Assembly: GCA_945862065.1 (NCBI GenBank)
Contig: CAMAWT010000004.1
Coordinates: 1 to 64,000, forward strand
Origin: Flavobacterium psychrophilum
Lineage (GTDB): Bacteria > Bacteroidota > Bacteroidia > Flavobacteriales > Flavobacteriaceae
Length of the DNA: 64,000 bases
Direction: 5' to 3'
Shown: in pieces, positions 45,395-54,541 of the stretch
Layout: each line of letters begins with the position of its first letter
Position numbering within the stretch: the stretch's first letter is position 1
Notes under the pieces: model-generated
What the model was told of the DNA's origin: nothing
What the model saw: only the letters and a program-made list of their open reading frames with translations
Databases searched by the model: none
Made by a program: the position numbers and the translations under genes

Positions 45395-45943
45395 ATGGGA
45401 AAAAAGTACACAAAATATAATTTTCACAAAAATACCTTTTGTATTTTTAAAGAGGTTGAATATGATTTAGTGAAAAACTACAAAATTGATTACAAAAGTA
45501 AGTCGGGTAGTATCTACATGTATACAGAAAGCGGAGTTTATAGAATTGCGGATCATTGGGGACGTGCCGCAGATTGCAGATGGAGATTGGAAGGTTCAAA
45601 TGATTTCAAAAATCAAAAAATGTCTGTTGGTTATGCCGATTGGATAGACTTTCATGAAAATGATGAAGTGACCAATTTTTATTTTATTTTGATTGATTTT
45701 GAAAATAAAAAAGCACATTTTCATCACAAAAACTCTGAGTTGTATGAAGAAAAATATTTCTTACGAAATGCAAATGAAGTTTCCAAAACATTGCGAGTCA
45801 TACATCAAATTTTAAAAGAAGAATCGTGGGCTAAACATTTAGAATATATTGATATTGATGTAGTTCGCTATGAAATTTGTACATCATTACAATGCAGTAA
45901 TATTTCATTTCTAAAAATTAAAAATAAGTATATAAAAAAATAG
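45395..45943 (+). CDS. Conserved hypothetical protein
   Basis: This 182-aa, probably cytosolic protein is rich in Lys and aromatic residues, with no signal peptide or membrane helix. The central stretch GVYRIADHWGRAADCRWRL (about 46-64) and a later HFHHKNSELYEEKY look conserved in character. I do not recognise the family. The first ATG follows the T run of a terminator directly, with no leader, so either readthrough feeds it or the true start is later (the next Met is at residue 42, inside the apparent domain). The stop codon forms part of the hairpin of the convergent gene. Confidence 0.65.
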   Translation: MGKKYTKYNFHKNTFCIFKEVEYDLVKNYKIDYKSKSGSIYMYTESGVYRIADHWGRAADCRWRLEGSNDFKNQKMSVGYADWIDFHENDEVTNFYFILIDFENKKAHFHHKNSELYEEKYFLRNANEVSKTLRVIHQILKEESWAKHLEYIDIDVVRYEICTSLQCSNISFLKIKNKYIKK

Positions 45944-45967
45944 CCTATTCAAAATATGAATAGGCTA
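45933..45967 (-). terminator. Terminator of the OmpA-family gene
   Basis: TAGCCTATTC / GAATAGGCTA form a 10-bp stem with a 7-nt loop and, on the minus strand, a seven-T run. It overlaps the stop codon of the convergent gene (45941-45943). Confidence 0.85.
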
Positions 45968-45987
45968 CCTTAAAAATTAGGTCAGAT

Positions 45988-47313
45988 TTATTTAACTTTG
46001 AAAGTAACTTTCCTAACAAGTCTTCTTGCATTTTCAGAATTAATATCAACCGAACTATCTTCACCTTGAGAAATAATGTTCAATCTGTCAGGAGAAATTC
46101 CAGCTTTTATTAAAGTGTTTTTAACATTTAATGCTCTTGAATTTGCTAATTTATGATTTTTTTCTGAATTGCCTACTTCATCAGCATGACCTATAATGTC
46201 AATAGATGAATTCTTATAATTTCTTAAGAAGGTAAGCATAAAATCGATTCCTTCAGAAGATTCATTTGTAGGTTGTGTTTTATTAAAATCAAAATAAGCA
46301 GTAATATAACCTTCATTAATAAGTTTTGCAATGATTATATTATCAGTATTTGTTGTTTCTTTTGATTCTGATTTAGAAAAATAATTAGTACTTAAGTGTT
46401 TTTCTAATTCGTCAGGAATGCTATTATTATTAAAATCAACCATTCTACCTTTGGTATCAACAGCAACACCTGTAATTGAATTATTTTGAGCATCTAAATA
46501 ATCTGGAACACCATCTTTATCAGTATCATTCATTAAAGTTTCAATATCTGCTAATCGCTTGTTCATTTTTAATAACTCATTATTTTCAAGTTTAGAATCT
46601 GACCAATCTCCATTTTTCTGTTTTCCTAAAGAATAGGATAAACCTACAGATGAAGTGACAATTTGTCCTTTCAAATTATTATTACTTTCACTGTTTGATC
46701 CATCCCAATTTAAATGTTGTCTATAATTACTTTGGATAGATACATCAAGATTGAATGAAAGTTTGTCAGAAAGTTTAAATTGTGGCGTAATTCCAAAAAT
46801 GAGTCCACCATTAAACTCTTTTTCTCCATAGTTATGATCAACTAAAGATCCAGCATTGTTTTTTGTTTTAGATTCCATTTGATCAATCTTAATTCCACCA
46901 TGAACAAACAAGCCAACTCTTTTAAAAGATTCTTCTAAATCAAAGATTTTTCTTAAGTTCGCAACACCTTGGAAACTCACACCCATTAATTTCATTTCAA
47001 ATGGTAAACTTCCGTTATCTTTAATATTTTTAAAATTTTGATACGTAAGAGCAGTTTTAACTCCAAATTTTTGATTGATCATGTATCTAAAGCCTAATGA
47101 GAAATCATTTGCTTGGATACTTCCAAAAAAAGAATTCGGATTACTTGAATAATAACCAGTCGAATAAGGGTTTACACCTTTTCCTTGACCTATGTTTGCT
47201 TCAATTGTCCAATTATTGATTTCATTTGTTGTTTTAACACTGGTTTTTTTGTCCTGTGCATATAAAAACATGCAAGAAACATAAAGACAGGTAATTGTAG
47301 AAATAGTTTTCAT
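45988..47313 (-). CDS. OmpA-family outer-membrane protein with TSP3-like repeat
   Basis: This 441-aa protein has a signal peptide (about 1-19, ending FLYAQ), an N-terminal beta-barrel (about 30-235, alternating strands such as FSLGFRYMINQKFGVKTALT), a calcium-binding thrombospondin type 3-like stretch (DTDKDGVPDYLDAQ, then DFNNNSIPDELEKHL; about 258-305) and a C-terminal OmpA peptidoglycan-binding domain (about 325-440, IIGHADEVGNSEKNHKLANS and RALNVKN). It probably links the outer membrane to the wall. It is a single gene with its own terminator. Confidence 0.9.
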   Translation of the reverse strand: MKTISTITCLYVSCMFLYAQDKKTSVKTTNEINNWTIEANIGQGKGVNPYSTGYYSSNPNSFFGSIQANDFSLGFRYMINQKFGVKTALTYQNFKNIKDNGSLPFEMKLMGVSFQGVANLRKIFDLEESFKRVGLFVHGGIKIDQMESKTKNNAGSLVDHNYGEKEFNGGLIFGITPQFKLSDKLSFNLDVSIQSNYRQHLNWDGSNSESNNNLKGQIVTSSVGLSYSLGKQKNGDWSDSKLENNELLKMNKRLADIETLMNDTDKDGVPDYLDAQNNSITGVAVDTKGRMVDFNNNSIPDELEKHLSTNYFSKSESKETTNTDNIIIAKLINEGYITAYFDFNKTQPTNESSEGIDFMLTFLRNYKNSSIDIIGHADEVGNSEKNHKLANSRALNVKNTLIKAGISPDRLNIISQGEDSSVDINSENARRLVRKVTFKVK

Positions 47314-47433
47314 TATTATATTTTTTTTTCGGTTTATAATTATGGTACAATATTATAATAAAAAAAACATTAAAAAGTTGTCATTTTACTATTTTTTTTA
47401 AAAAGACATAAAAAAAACATGATTATTTAAAGA

Positions 47434-48666
47434 TTATTCAAAAAATTCTAAATCAAAGTATTTAATGGAAGCATATATATGATCAAAAATATCGGACATT
47501 ATATATTCATATTGTTCAAATCGTTTGTCATTTGAAAACGCATAAATTTCTAAAGGTACAGCTCCTTGCTCGGTAGATTGTAATTGCCTACAAACAAGCA
47601 CCATTTCTTTATTTATACCTGTATGTTGCTTTAAATAATTTAAAATATATTTTCTAAACAATCCAAAATTAGTTAAATTTCTGCCATTAATCGCAATGGA
47701 TTTATCAATATTTCTTTTGGTATTATATTGATTTATATCTGATTGAATACTAGAAAGATAAGGCGATAATATTTGAATTCTATTTAAAGCTACTATATCA
47801 GAATCTGTTAGAAAACGAATACTTTTTGGGTCAATTAACACATGGCGTTTTATACGTCGTCCATTATTGTCATACATTCCGCGCCAATTTCTAAACGAAT
47901 CGGAAATAAGACTATAAGTTGGAATGGTAGTAGTGGTAAAATCAAAATTCCGTACTTTGACTGTGGCTAAATTGATTTCTATAATATGTCCATCAGCACC
48001 AAATTTATCAAAAGTAACCCAGTCACCAATGCGAACCATATCGTTTAATGATACTTGCACGCTTGCCACAAAACCTAATATAGTATCTCTAAAAATCAAG
48101 ATTATAAGGGCGGAAACAGCTCCAAGCGTACCATATAATGTACTAGGCTTTACATCAAATAATTTAGAAATAATAATGATTATACCAAATAGCCAAATCA
48201 TGATTAAAACTACTTGGATATAACTATCAATAGGCTTATCTGTGAATTTCGGAATACTTTTTATATAATCTCTTGTTGCTTTTAGGATACTTCTTAAAAT
48301 CCAAATGATTAATAAAATGATGTAAACGCCAACTAATTTACCAAACATGTTTTCCCAATACACAAAATTTTCCAAGATGATGGGAACCGATTTATAAATA
48401 AATAAAAAGGGCATTAAATGCGAAATATATTTTGCCGTTTTATTTGAAACCAAAAAATCGTCAAACTTGGTTTTGGTTTTTTTTGCAATAATTGCTAAAA
48501 TGGTTACTAAGATTAATCGAAATGTAATATATATAAGGTAAGCTATCCCATAAAGTATTAAACCATTGAATAGCAAACTAATATATGAAGCAAAGTCATC
48601 ACCAACATCCATTTTTCGTAGAAATTGATAACACCATCCAAATATTTTCTCGATTTTATTTAACAT
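47434..48666 (-). CDS. Mechanosensitive ion channel (MscS/YbdG type)
   Basis: This 410-aa channel has about five membrane helices. The pore-lining segment and conserved VSLNDMVRIGDWVTFDKFG (about 205-223) are typical of MscS, and NFDFTTTTIPTYSLISDSFRNW with the long C-terminal domain points to the YbdG (miniconductance) branch. It releases solutes during hypo-osmotic shock. The start overlaps the end of the DUF3817 gene by 11 bp, so the two are probably co-translated. Confidence 0.92.
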   Translation of the reverse strand: MLNKIEKIFGWCYQFLRKMDVGDDFASYISLLFNGLILYGIAYLIYITFRLILVTILAIIAKKTKTKFDDFLVSNKTAKYISHLMPFLFIYKSVPIILENFVYWENMFGKLVGVYIILLIIWILRSILKATRDYIKSIPKFTDKPIDSYIQVVLIMIWLFGIIIIISKLFDVKPSTLYGTLGAVSALIILIFRDTILGFVASVQVSLNDMVRIGDWVTFDKFGADGHIIEINLATVKVRNFDFTTTTIPTYSLISDSFRNWRGMYDNNGRRIKRHVLIDPKSIRFLTDSDIVALNRIQILSPYLSSIQSDINQYNTKRNIDKSIAINGRNLTNFGLFRKYILNYLKQHTGINKEMVLVCRQLQSTEQGAVPLEIYAFSNDKRFEQYEYIMSDIFDHIYASIKYFDLEFFE

Positions 48667-48943
48667 TTTTTAAATATTTTCTTTCAATGTAAAAGGTTCC
48701 AAACGGTATTAATGAACCTAATAGTATTTCTAAAACAGATTTTGCATTCCATTTTTGAGTAGAAATATTTGCAAAAGTTAGATAAATATATCCTAAGAAA
48801 AGAATGCCATGTGACATACCAATTGGAAATAATAATTGCTTGTAAAGCACCAAATCTTGAGGTTTTACAAAAATCATATTAGACAATAATAATAAAAAGG
48901 AAATTCCTTCCAATAAAGCTACTAATTTAAAAATACGAAGCAT
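48656..48943 (-). CDS. DUF3817 membrane protein
   Basis: This small 95-aa protein has three predicted helices. The hallmark of DUF3817 is visible: LVALLEGISFLLLLSNMIF near the start, the central GMSHGILFLGYIYL and the C-terminal SLIPFGTFYIERKYLK. The function is unknown; it is widespread in Bacteroidota and Actinobacteria. It overlaps the mechanosensitive channel gene downstream. Confidence 0.88.
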   Translation of the reverse strand: MLRIFKLVALLEGISFLLLLSNMIFVKPQDLVLYKQLLFPIGMSHGILFLGYIYLTFANISTQKWNAKSVLEILLGSLIPFGTFYIERKYLKNVK

Positions 48944-49036
48944 ACCAATGTTTTTAATGCAAAAATAAGTATTAAAGCTGATAGATTACAAAAATTTGAT
49001 AAAACTAAATTACATTTGTAAAATAACTGATTGAAA

Positions 49037-49552
49037 ATGAGTAAAAGAGATTTAAAAAATTATGCATCTGAACTTTCCAAAGAGCAACTTGAATTGCAAT
49101 TAATGGAATTGTATGATAAATTTAGTGAAGTAAAAACGTATTTTAATTTTGTTTTTAGACCCAATGAAAAAAATCTTTTGAAAGATGCCAAACTTAAAAT
49201 TTCAAATGAGTTTTATCCAATTTCTTCCAGACGGCCCAAACTTAGACGATCTACATCACAAAAAATAATAAAACATTTCATAACGCTTGGTGTTGATGTT
49301 TTTGTTACTGCAGATGTTATGTTTTATACTATCGAAATAGCCCAAAGTTACACGGATGAGAAATTCATAACCCAAGAAAGTTTTTATAAAAGCATGTTCA
49401 ATTCTTTTGAGCAAGCCATTATTTTTTGTGTTGAAAATGGAATCATTGACGATTTTAAAAATAGGGCAGAAGCCATTATAAATGAATCAATTTCTCAAAA
49501 ATGGTTGAATACCTATCAATTTCAGTCGGTAGCCGAACGTTATTTTTATTAA
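49037..49552 (+). CDS. DUF6155 family protein
   Basis: This 171-aa soluble, helical and highly charged protein opens SKRDLKNYASELSKEQLELQ and contains FRPNEKNLLKDAKLKISNEF, which fits DUF6155 proteins of Bacteroidota (recalled, not checked). The function is unknown. I place the start at the ATG at 49037 instead of the in-frame TTG at 49031. It is followed after 66 bp by a helicase gene that has its own promoter box. Confidence 0.78.
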   Translation: MSKRDLKNYASELSKEQLELQLMELYDKFSEVKTYFNFVFRPNEKNLLKDAKLKISNEFYPISSRRPKLRRSTSQKIIKHFITLGVDVFVTADVMFYTIEIAQSYTDEKFITQESFYKSMFNSFEQAIIFCVENGIIDDFKNRAEAIINESISQKWLNTYQFQSVAERYFY

Positions 49553-49590
49553 TAATTTATTAAAACCGTGATCAGAACTCTTTTTTAGTC

Positions 49591-49598
49591 TATTTTTG
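49591..49598 (+). promoter_or_regulatory. -7 promoter box of the helicase gene
   Basis: TATTTTTG followed by CA fits TAnnTTTG and lies 20 nt before the ATG at 49619. The -33 element is unclear. Confidence 0.5.
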
Positions 49599-49618
49599 CA
49601 AAAATTGATAAAATATAG

Positions 49619-51154
49619 ATGTCTAGAATACAATTAAAATTAAATGAAGAAGATAAAAAAGAGTTATATAATTATCAAAAAAGTGACATTGATCGCATTT
49701 TTGAGCGATTAGATAATGCATCGTCTGACTATCATTTATTGTATCAATTACCAACAGGAGGGGGGAAGACCGTTATTTTTTCTGAAATCACAAGACGCTA
49801 TTTAGAACGATTTAACAAAAAAGTAGTTGTTTTAACGCATAGAATTGAATTATGTAAGCAAACTTCCAAAATGCTTTCATCGTTTGATGTTAAAAATAAA
49901 ATCATCAACAGTTCTATCAAAGAATTGCCAGACCAAGATGAATATTCTTGTTTTGTTGCTATGATTGAAACGCTTAAAAACAGATTGAACGACGAAAAAC
50001 TTGAAATTGAAAATATTGGATTAGTAATTATTGATGAGGCGCATTTCAATTCTTTTAGAAAGTTATTTAGTACTTTCAAAAACACTTTTATTTTAGGAGT
50101 AACAGCCACACCGTTGAGTTCGAATGTGAAATTACCAATGTATCAAAATTATGATGAGTTAATTGTTGGTGATACTATTCAAAATCTAATCGACAACAAA
50201 TTTTTGGCAAATGCCATTACATATAGTTATAATGTTGGACTTACTTCTTTAAAAGTTGGAATTAACGGCGATTATACCGTAAAATCATCTGATGATTTGT
50301 ACAGTAATATGGTTATGCAAGAAAAATTATTACATGCATACACTGAAAAATCGTTAGGTAAAAAAACCTTGATTTTTAACAACGGAATCAATACTTCTTT
50401 GCAAGTTTATGAAAGTTTTAAAAATGCGAAATTCAACATCAGACACCTTGATAATACAACCTCTGTAGAGGATAGAAAGGATATTTTAAGTTGGTTCAAA
50501 AAAACACCAGACGCCATATTGACCTCTGTTGGAATTCTTACAACCGGTTTTGACGAACCAACCGTAGAAACCATTATATTGAATCGTGCCACCAAGTCGT
50601 TAACTTTGTATTTTCAAATGATTGGCCGTGGCTCCAGAAGATTACCAAGCAAAGAAAATTTTAATGTTATAGATCTAGGAAACAATGCTTTACGTTTTGG
50701 ACTTTGGAATAATCCGATAGATTGGCAACATATTTTTAAATCACCAGAATATTATTTGGAAAGTTTACGTGAAGATGCAGAAATTGAAAGTAATTTCAAA
50801 TATATTATGCCTGAAGAATTAAAAATAAAGTTTTCCAAAACAGCTGATATTTTTATGGATGTTCAGGAAGAATTTAAATTTACGATTAAAAACAATATAA
50901 AAGCTAAATCAATTATTGAAAAATCGATTAAACAACATGCAACTATGTGTGTTGAAAATACAGAAGATTTAATTGAGTCCAAAAAATTAGCCAAAGAATT
51001 AATTGATGATATAGATTATCGTGTAAGAAGTTACTGTTCGTGTCTCGGAAATGTTACCAAAAATTATAGAACCTGGCTTATAGAAGATTATGTAATTAAA
51101 TTGAATCTTTTAATTGGAAAACTCTATAGAATTAAAATTATGAATGAAGATTGA
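49619..51154 (+). CDS. DEAD/DEAH box helicase (SF2)
   Basis: This 511-aa SF2 helicase has the Q-like NYQKSDIDRIF, Walker A LPTGGGKTVIF (about 44-54), DEAH in LVIIDEAHFNSF (about 137-148), SAT-like GVTATP (about 159-164), motif V SVGILTTGFDEPTVE and motif VI QMIGRGSRRLP (about 335-345). A helical C-terminal region (about 385-511) with CSCLGN follows. It resembles UvrB/RecG-like and type III restriction-like helicases but carries no nuclease or methylase domain. Its role is probably nucleic-acid remodelling and its substrate is unknown. No defence partner lies next to it. Confidence 0.88.
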   Translation: MSRIQLKLNEEDKKELYNYQKSDIDRIFERLDNASSDYHLLYQLPTGGGKTVIFSEITRRYLERFNKKVVVLTHRIELCKQTSKMLSSFDVKNKIINSSIKELPDQDEYSCFVAMIETLKNRLNDEKLEIENIGLVIIDEAHFNSFRKLFSTFKNTFILGVTATPLSSNVKLPMYQNYDELIVGDTIQNLIDNKFLANAITYSYNVGLTSLKVGINGDYTVKSSDDLYSNMVMQEKLLHAYTEKSLGKKTLIFNNGINTSLQVYESFKNAKFNIRHLDNTTSVEDRKDILSWFKKTPDAILTSVGILTTGFDEPTVETIILNRATKSLTLYFQMIGRGSRRLPSKENFNVIDLGNNALRFGLWNNPIDWQHIFKSPEYYLESLREDAEIESNFKYIMPEELKIKFSKTADIFMDVQEEFKFTIKNNIKAKSIIEKSIKQHATMCVENTEDLIESKKLAKELIDDIDYRVRSYCSCLGNVTKNYRTWLIEDYVIKLNLLIGKLYRIKIMNED

Positions 51155-51255
51155 AAATCTTACTTTACTGCACTATAATTTATATTATGTAAAATAGAAA
51201 TAAATGTATTAAATATTTTTTAATATTAATCTACTATTTATTTTATACTTTCACA

Positions 51256-51263
51256 TATATTTG
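51256..51263 (+). promoter_or_regulatory. -7 promoter box of the cNMP-CBS-DUF294 gene
   Basis: TATATTTG fits TAnnTTTG, giving a leader of about 35 nt before the ATG at 51302. Confidence 0.5.
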
Positions 51264-51301
51264 TACGTTATCTTTATTAAATATCTATACCAAAATTTAT
51301 T

Positions 51302-53215
51302 ATGAAAAGCATTATCTCTCAACATATTGCAGATTTTTTAAAAAGCTATCAACCATTCAATTTTTTGTCAAATGATGATTTAATTAAAATTTCTAATGCG
51401 ATAAAAATAATTAATATTGAAAAAAATCAATTATTATTTAAAATCAATGATCCTTTGCATAATTGTTTTTATGTGGTTCAAACAGGATTGATTCATTTAA
51501 CTTTTATATCAGATTCCGAAGAAAATATTATTGGTAAGTGTCATGAAGGTGATGTTTTTGGTTTGCGCCCCTTTTTTGCTAAAAATAATTATCAAATGAA
51601 TGCAAAAGCTAGAGAAGAATCGTTGGTATTAGCTATTCCTATTGATGTTTTTAAACCCTTAATGACTAGTAACAACGGAATTTTAGATTTTTTACTAGAA
51701 AGTTTTGTTTCCAATACCAAGACCACCTATCTTAATGAAAATCAAGCTAATAGATCTGAAAGTATTCATCTTAATGAAAACCAGCAAGATACAATGTATT
51801 TTCAAAATTTAGTTTACAACAAAGACCCGCTAAAGGTTGAAATAAATTCTAGAATCAAAGAGGCAGCCCAACTCATGACAGACCAATTTGCAAACAGTGT
51901 TGTGGTTGTTGAAAACGGTTTTCCTGTGGGTATGGTTACTGATGCTGATTTTAGAGCTAAAGTTGCAACCGGTCGTTTTGAAATTTTTGCAGCAATCGAC
52001 AAAGTAATGTCCTCTCCTGTTGTTACGGTTATTGATAATATTAGTATGGAAGAAGCGCAATTAGTGATGCTTAAAAATGATGTTACACATTTGTGTGTAA
52101 CTCATGATGGTACAGATAAATCTGCCATTAAAGGCGTTATTTCTGAACATGATTTGGTTGTTGCACAAGCTAACAATCCGGGCGTACTTTTGAAACAGAT
52201 TAAAAAATCACAGTCATCAAAGGACCTAGAATTGGTTCGAAAAAAGTTGTCAGAAATTATTCAAAGTTCTGTTTTCAAAAACATACCATTGCCTAATATT
52301 TTTAGTGTTTCTGGCGAAATTATGCTTGCTATATTAAAACGAGCTGTCGAATTATCATTATTGGAATTGGGCTCACCTCCTACTCGTTTTGCTTATTTTG
52401 CAACTGGAAGTCAGGGTCGTAAAGAACAATTATTATTTACAGATCAAAATAGTTTTTTAGTTTTTGAAGATGTTTCGGAAGATAAATACCGAGATGTTAA
52501 AGACTATTTTGTTAAATTATCAATCAAAACTACCGCTATTATGGAAAAAGTTGGTTTTGAAATTCCAAAAAACGGCACCGTTTCTAGTTCTTTATCAAAT
52601 TGTAAGTCCTTGACTGAATGGAAAAAACAATATTTTAATTGGATAAATACTCCAGGTGAAAATTCTGAGGATATTAATAGTATTTTCTTCGATTTAGAAA
52701 TTGTTATTGGTGATCAAAAAATAGAAGATTCGATAACAGAAACTATTTATGATAAAATAAATACCAAAACATTATTTTTTGATTTTTTAGGAAATGATGC
52801 CCTCAAAAGACCTGTTCCGTTAAATTTTTTCAAAAAATTCAATCTTGAAGAAACAGGAAACAATAAAGGTTTATTTGATATTAAAAACAGAGCATTATCT
52901 CCCTTAATTGCATCTGCTAGATTATTGACTTTAAATATGAGCATCAAAGGTATCAACAATACTTATTTTCGTTTCAAGCAATTAGCCATCATCGATACTA
53001 AACATTCTGAAATATATTTAAACTGTGCCGAAGCATTTCTTGATTTGTATAAATTCAAAGTTAAAGAGGGGTTGAAAAATGATAATTCTGGACAATTCAT
53101 TAACATTGAAGAATTGAATAAAATAGATAAAGAGAAACTTAAAAACGCTTTGACTCCAATGCGTGAATTAGAAGAATTAATAAAAGATAAGTTTCAATTA
53201 ACCCAATTTTCATAA
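51302..53215 (+). CDS. cNMP-binding/CBS/DUF294 nucleotidyltransferase-like signalling protein
   Basis: This 637-aa protein has a cyclic-nucleotide-binding-like domain (about 15-130), a CBS pair (about 170-300), a DUF294 nucleotidyltransferase-like domain (about 340-465, GSQGRKEQLLFTDQNSF) and the helical DUF294_C domain (about 500-635). In other bacteria such proteins sit beside acs and acetate permease/kinase genes and are thought to tune acetate use. In the metal motif the usual TDQD is TDQN here (Asp381, Asn383), so catalysis may be lost. The linker at about 140-162 repeats LNENQ twice. It lies 2 bp before the exonuclease gene. Confidence 0.88.
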   Translation: MKSIISQHIADFLKSYQPFNFLSNDDLIKISNAIKIINIEKNQLLFKINDPLHNCFYVVQTGLIHLTFISDSEENIIGKCHEGDVFGLRPFFAKNNYQMNAKAREESLVLAIPIDVFKPLMTSNNGILDFLLESFVSNTKTTYLNENQANRSESIHLNENQQDTMYFQNLVYNKDPLKVEINSRIKEAAQLMTDQFANSVVVVENGFPVGMVTDADFRAKVATGRFEIFAAIDKVMSSPVVTVIDNISMEEAQLVMLKNDVTHLCVTHDGTDKSAIKGVISEHDLVVAQANNPGVLLKQIKKSQSSKDLELVRKKLSEIIQSSVFKNIPLPNIFSVSGEIMLAILKRAVELSLLELGSPPTRFAYFATGSQGRKEQLLFTDQNSFLVFEDVSEDKYRDVKDYFVKLSIKTTAIMEKVGFEIPKNGTVSSSLSNCKSLTEWKKQYFNWINTPGENSEDINSIFFDLEIVIGDQKIEDSITETIYDKINTKTLFFDFLGNDALKRPVPLNFFKKFNLEETGNNKGLFDIKNRALSPLIASARLLTLNMSIKGINNTYFRFKQLAIIDTKHSEIYLNCAEAFLDLYKFKVKEGLKNDNSGQFINIEELNKIDKEKLKNALTPMRELEELIKDKFQLTQFS

Positions 53216-53217
53216 TA

Positions 53218-53811
53218 ATGATTGACTGGCTAAAAAATATCAAAAAAGAATATCCAGATTTTTGGAAAAATTACTTAAAATCATTCGATCAAAAATCAAA
53301 TAAGTATGTGGCTTTTACTCTTGAAACCACTGGATTAGATTGTGATGAAGATGTCATTTTATCAATCGGTGCCATTGCCATTGATAACAATCAAATTGCT
53401 GTGGGAAGTAGTTTCGAAATAGCCATTTCACAACATCATTTTTTTAATAAAAAAGGAATGATGGAGCAACCCGCAAACATGGAGCTTTATAAAATGGAAG
53501 AGCATCAAGCTATTGAAGCGTTTGTAACATTTATAGAAAACGCAACATTGGTTGGTCATAGAGTTGATTTTGATATAGAAATAATCAATGTTGCTTTAGA
53601 AAAAATGGGATGCGGATCATTAAAAAATGAAGCTTTTGATACTGAAGTAATGCACAAAAAGTTGGCTGATATTGATGATAAAGATTTTGCAATAAATCAA
53701 TTAACTTCTATATATAAAATTCCAACACCTGTTCATCAATCGGTTGCAACCGATTCTTTTGTTTTAAGTATTTTATTTTTAAAATTAAAACAAAAATTGG
53801 GATTAAAGTAA
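53218..53811 (+). CDS. DnaQ-like 3'-5' exonuclease domain protein
   Basis: This 197-aa DEDD-fold protein resembles the proofreading domain of DNA polymerase III epsilon. Exo II (LVGHRVDFDIEIIN, about 102-115) and Exo III (HQSVATDSF, His and Asp about 176-182) look intact. Exo I reads FTLETTGL, where the usual form is FDxETTGL: the first metal-binding Asp is Thr34 while Glu36 remains. Activity may therefore be reduced or lost. It follows the DUF294 protein by 2 bp, a pairing seen widely in acetate loci. Its 3' end overlaps the convergent PPTase gene by 9 bp. Confidence 0.87.
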   Translation: MIDWLKNIKKEYPDFWKNYLKSFDQKSNKYVAFTLETTGLDCDEDVILSIGAIAIDNNQIAVGSSFEIAISQHHFFNKKGMMEQPANMELYKMEEHQAIEAFVTFIENATLVGHRVDFDIEIINVALEKMGCGSLKNEAFDTEVMHKKLADIDDKDFAINQLTSIYKIPTPVHQSVATDSFVLSILFLKLKQKLGLK

Positions 53812-54279
53812 GCAAACAATTTTCTCAAATCTTCCATGATTACTAATTGAAACAGGATTTGAATCATTTTTTAAAAACGGAATGCCATTCATTTTAATGA
53901 TTTCCGTATTTCGATTTTGGTATGAAATTCTTTCAAAATCATTTAAATTTAATACTGATATGGTATGTAAGAAATAGGAATTAATTTCAGTTTTTGTATA
54001 ATAAAAAACATCTTGAAACTTCAAAGTTCCTATAGATTGTCCTAAATCTAAACACTCAAATTGAACAGGATTATAAGTTCTAATGCCACTTATTCGATTG
54101 TAAATTTTATAGGCTGCTTCTTTCCTACTCCATAAATTCCATACCATTTGATCAGAATTTTCCGAATTAAGAATAAGCAATTGTTCGTTTTTTGTAAATA
54201 TTTTATCTAAATATCCTTTTCTTTTCCAATTGCTTTGTCTTTTTGCTAATTCCAAATCCACAATGTCATTTCCTATCAT
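53803..54279 (-). CDS. 4'-phosphopantetheinyl transferase
   Basis: This 158-aa AcpS/Sfp-superfamily enzyme has MIGNDIVDLELA at the N-terminus (Mg-binding Asp) and WSRKEAAYKIYN (about 50-61) carrying the Glu and Lys. It is short, with a C-terminal SISNHGRFEKIVCLL strand. It would attach the phosphopantetheine arm to the acyl carrier protein encoded just upstream. The two genes overlap by 4 bp (ATGA), which supports a dedicated pair. It is the last gene of the type III PKS cluster. Confidence 0.87.
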   Translation of the reverse strand: MIGNDIVDLELAKRQSNWKRKGYLDKIFTKNEQLLILNSENSDQMVWNLWSRKEAAYKIYNRISGIRTYNPVQFECLDLGQSIGTLKFQDVFYYTKTEINSYFLHTISVLNLNDFERISYQNRNTEIIKMNGIPFLKNDSNPVSISNHGRFEKIVCLL

Positions 54280-54530
54280 TTCTCAGCTAATTTGCTTTTA
54301 ATTATTTCTAAAGTAGCTTGGATAGTCAACATTTTTTCCATCGATTGGGTGTCAATTATTATGGCAAATGCTTCTTCAACATCTAAAATGATATCAACTA
54401 AATTAGCAGAATTAATATTCAAATCAGTAATAAAATCGGTAGTTTCGGATAAATTATCAAAAGCCTTATGATTGTTTACGTAAGGCTTAATAATTTCTTT
54501 TAATTTTGAAATTGTTTCTTCTTTATTCAT
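54276..54530 (-). CDS. Acyl carrier protein
   Basis: This 84-aa four-helix carrier protein has its phosphopantetheine serine in DLNINSANLVDIILDVEEAF (about residue 41), where the common primary-metabolism form is DSL. This NSANLVD form is typical of secondary-metabolite ACPs in Bacteroidota as I recall. It overlaps the PPTase gene and lies 11 bp after the ketosynthase, so it is likely the cluster's own acyl carrier. Confidence 0.9.
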   Translation of the reverse strand: MNKEETISKLKEIIKPYVNNHKAFDNLSETTDFITDLNINSANLVDIILDVEEAFAIIIDTQSMEKMLTIQATLEIIKSKLAEK

Positions 54531-54541
54531 GTTTAAATTAT

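Noticed and set aside
49037..51154. DUF6155 + DEAH helicase as a defence system
   Set aside because: No nuclease, methylase, protease or other effector is adjacent, and each gene seems to have its own control. Nothing beyond the helicase supports defence.
51720..51790. LNENQ duplication in the DUF294 protein linker
   Set aside because: Two short copies in a flexible linker are most simply chance or a small slippage event; no function is implied.
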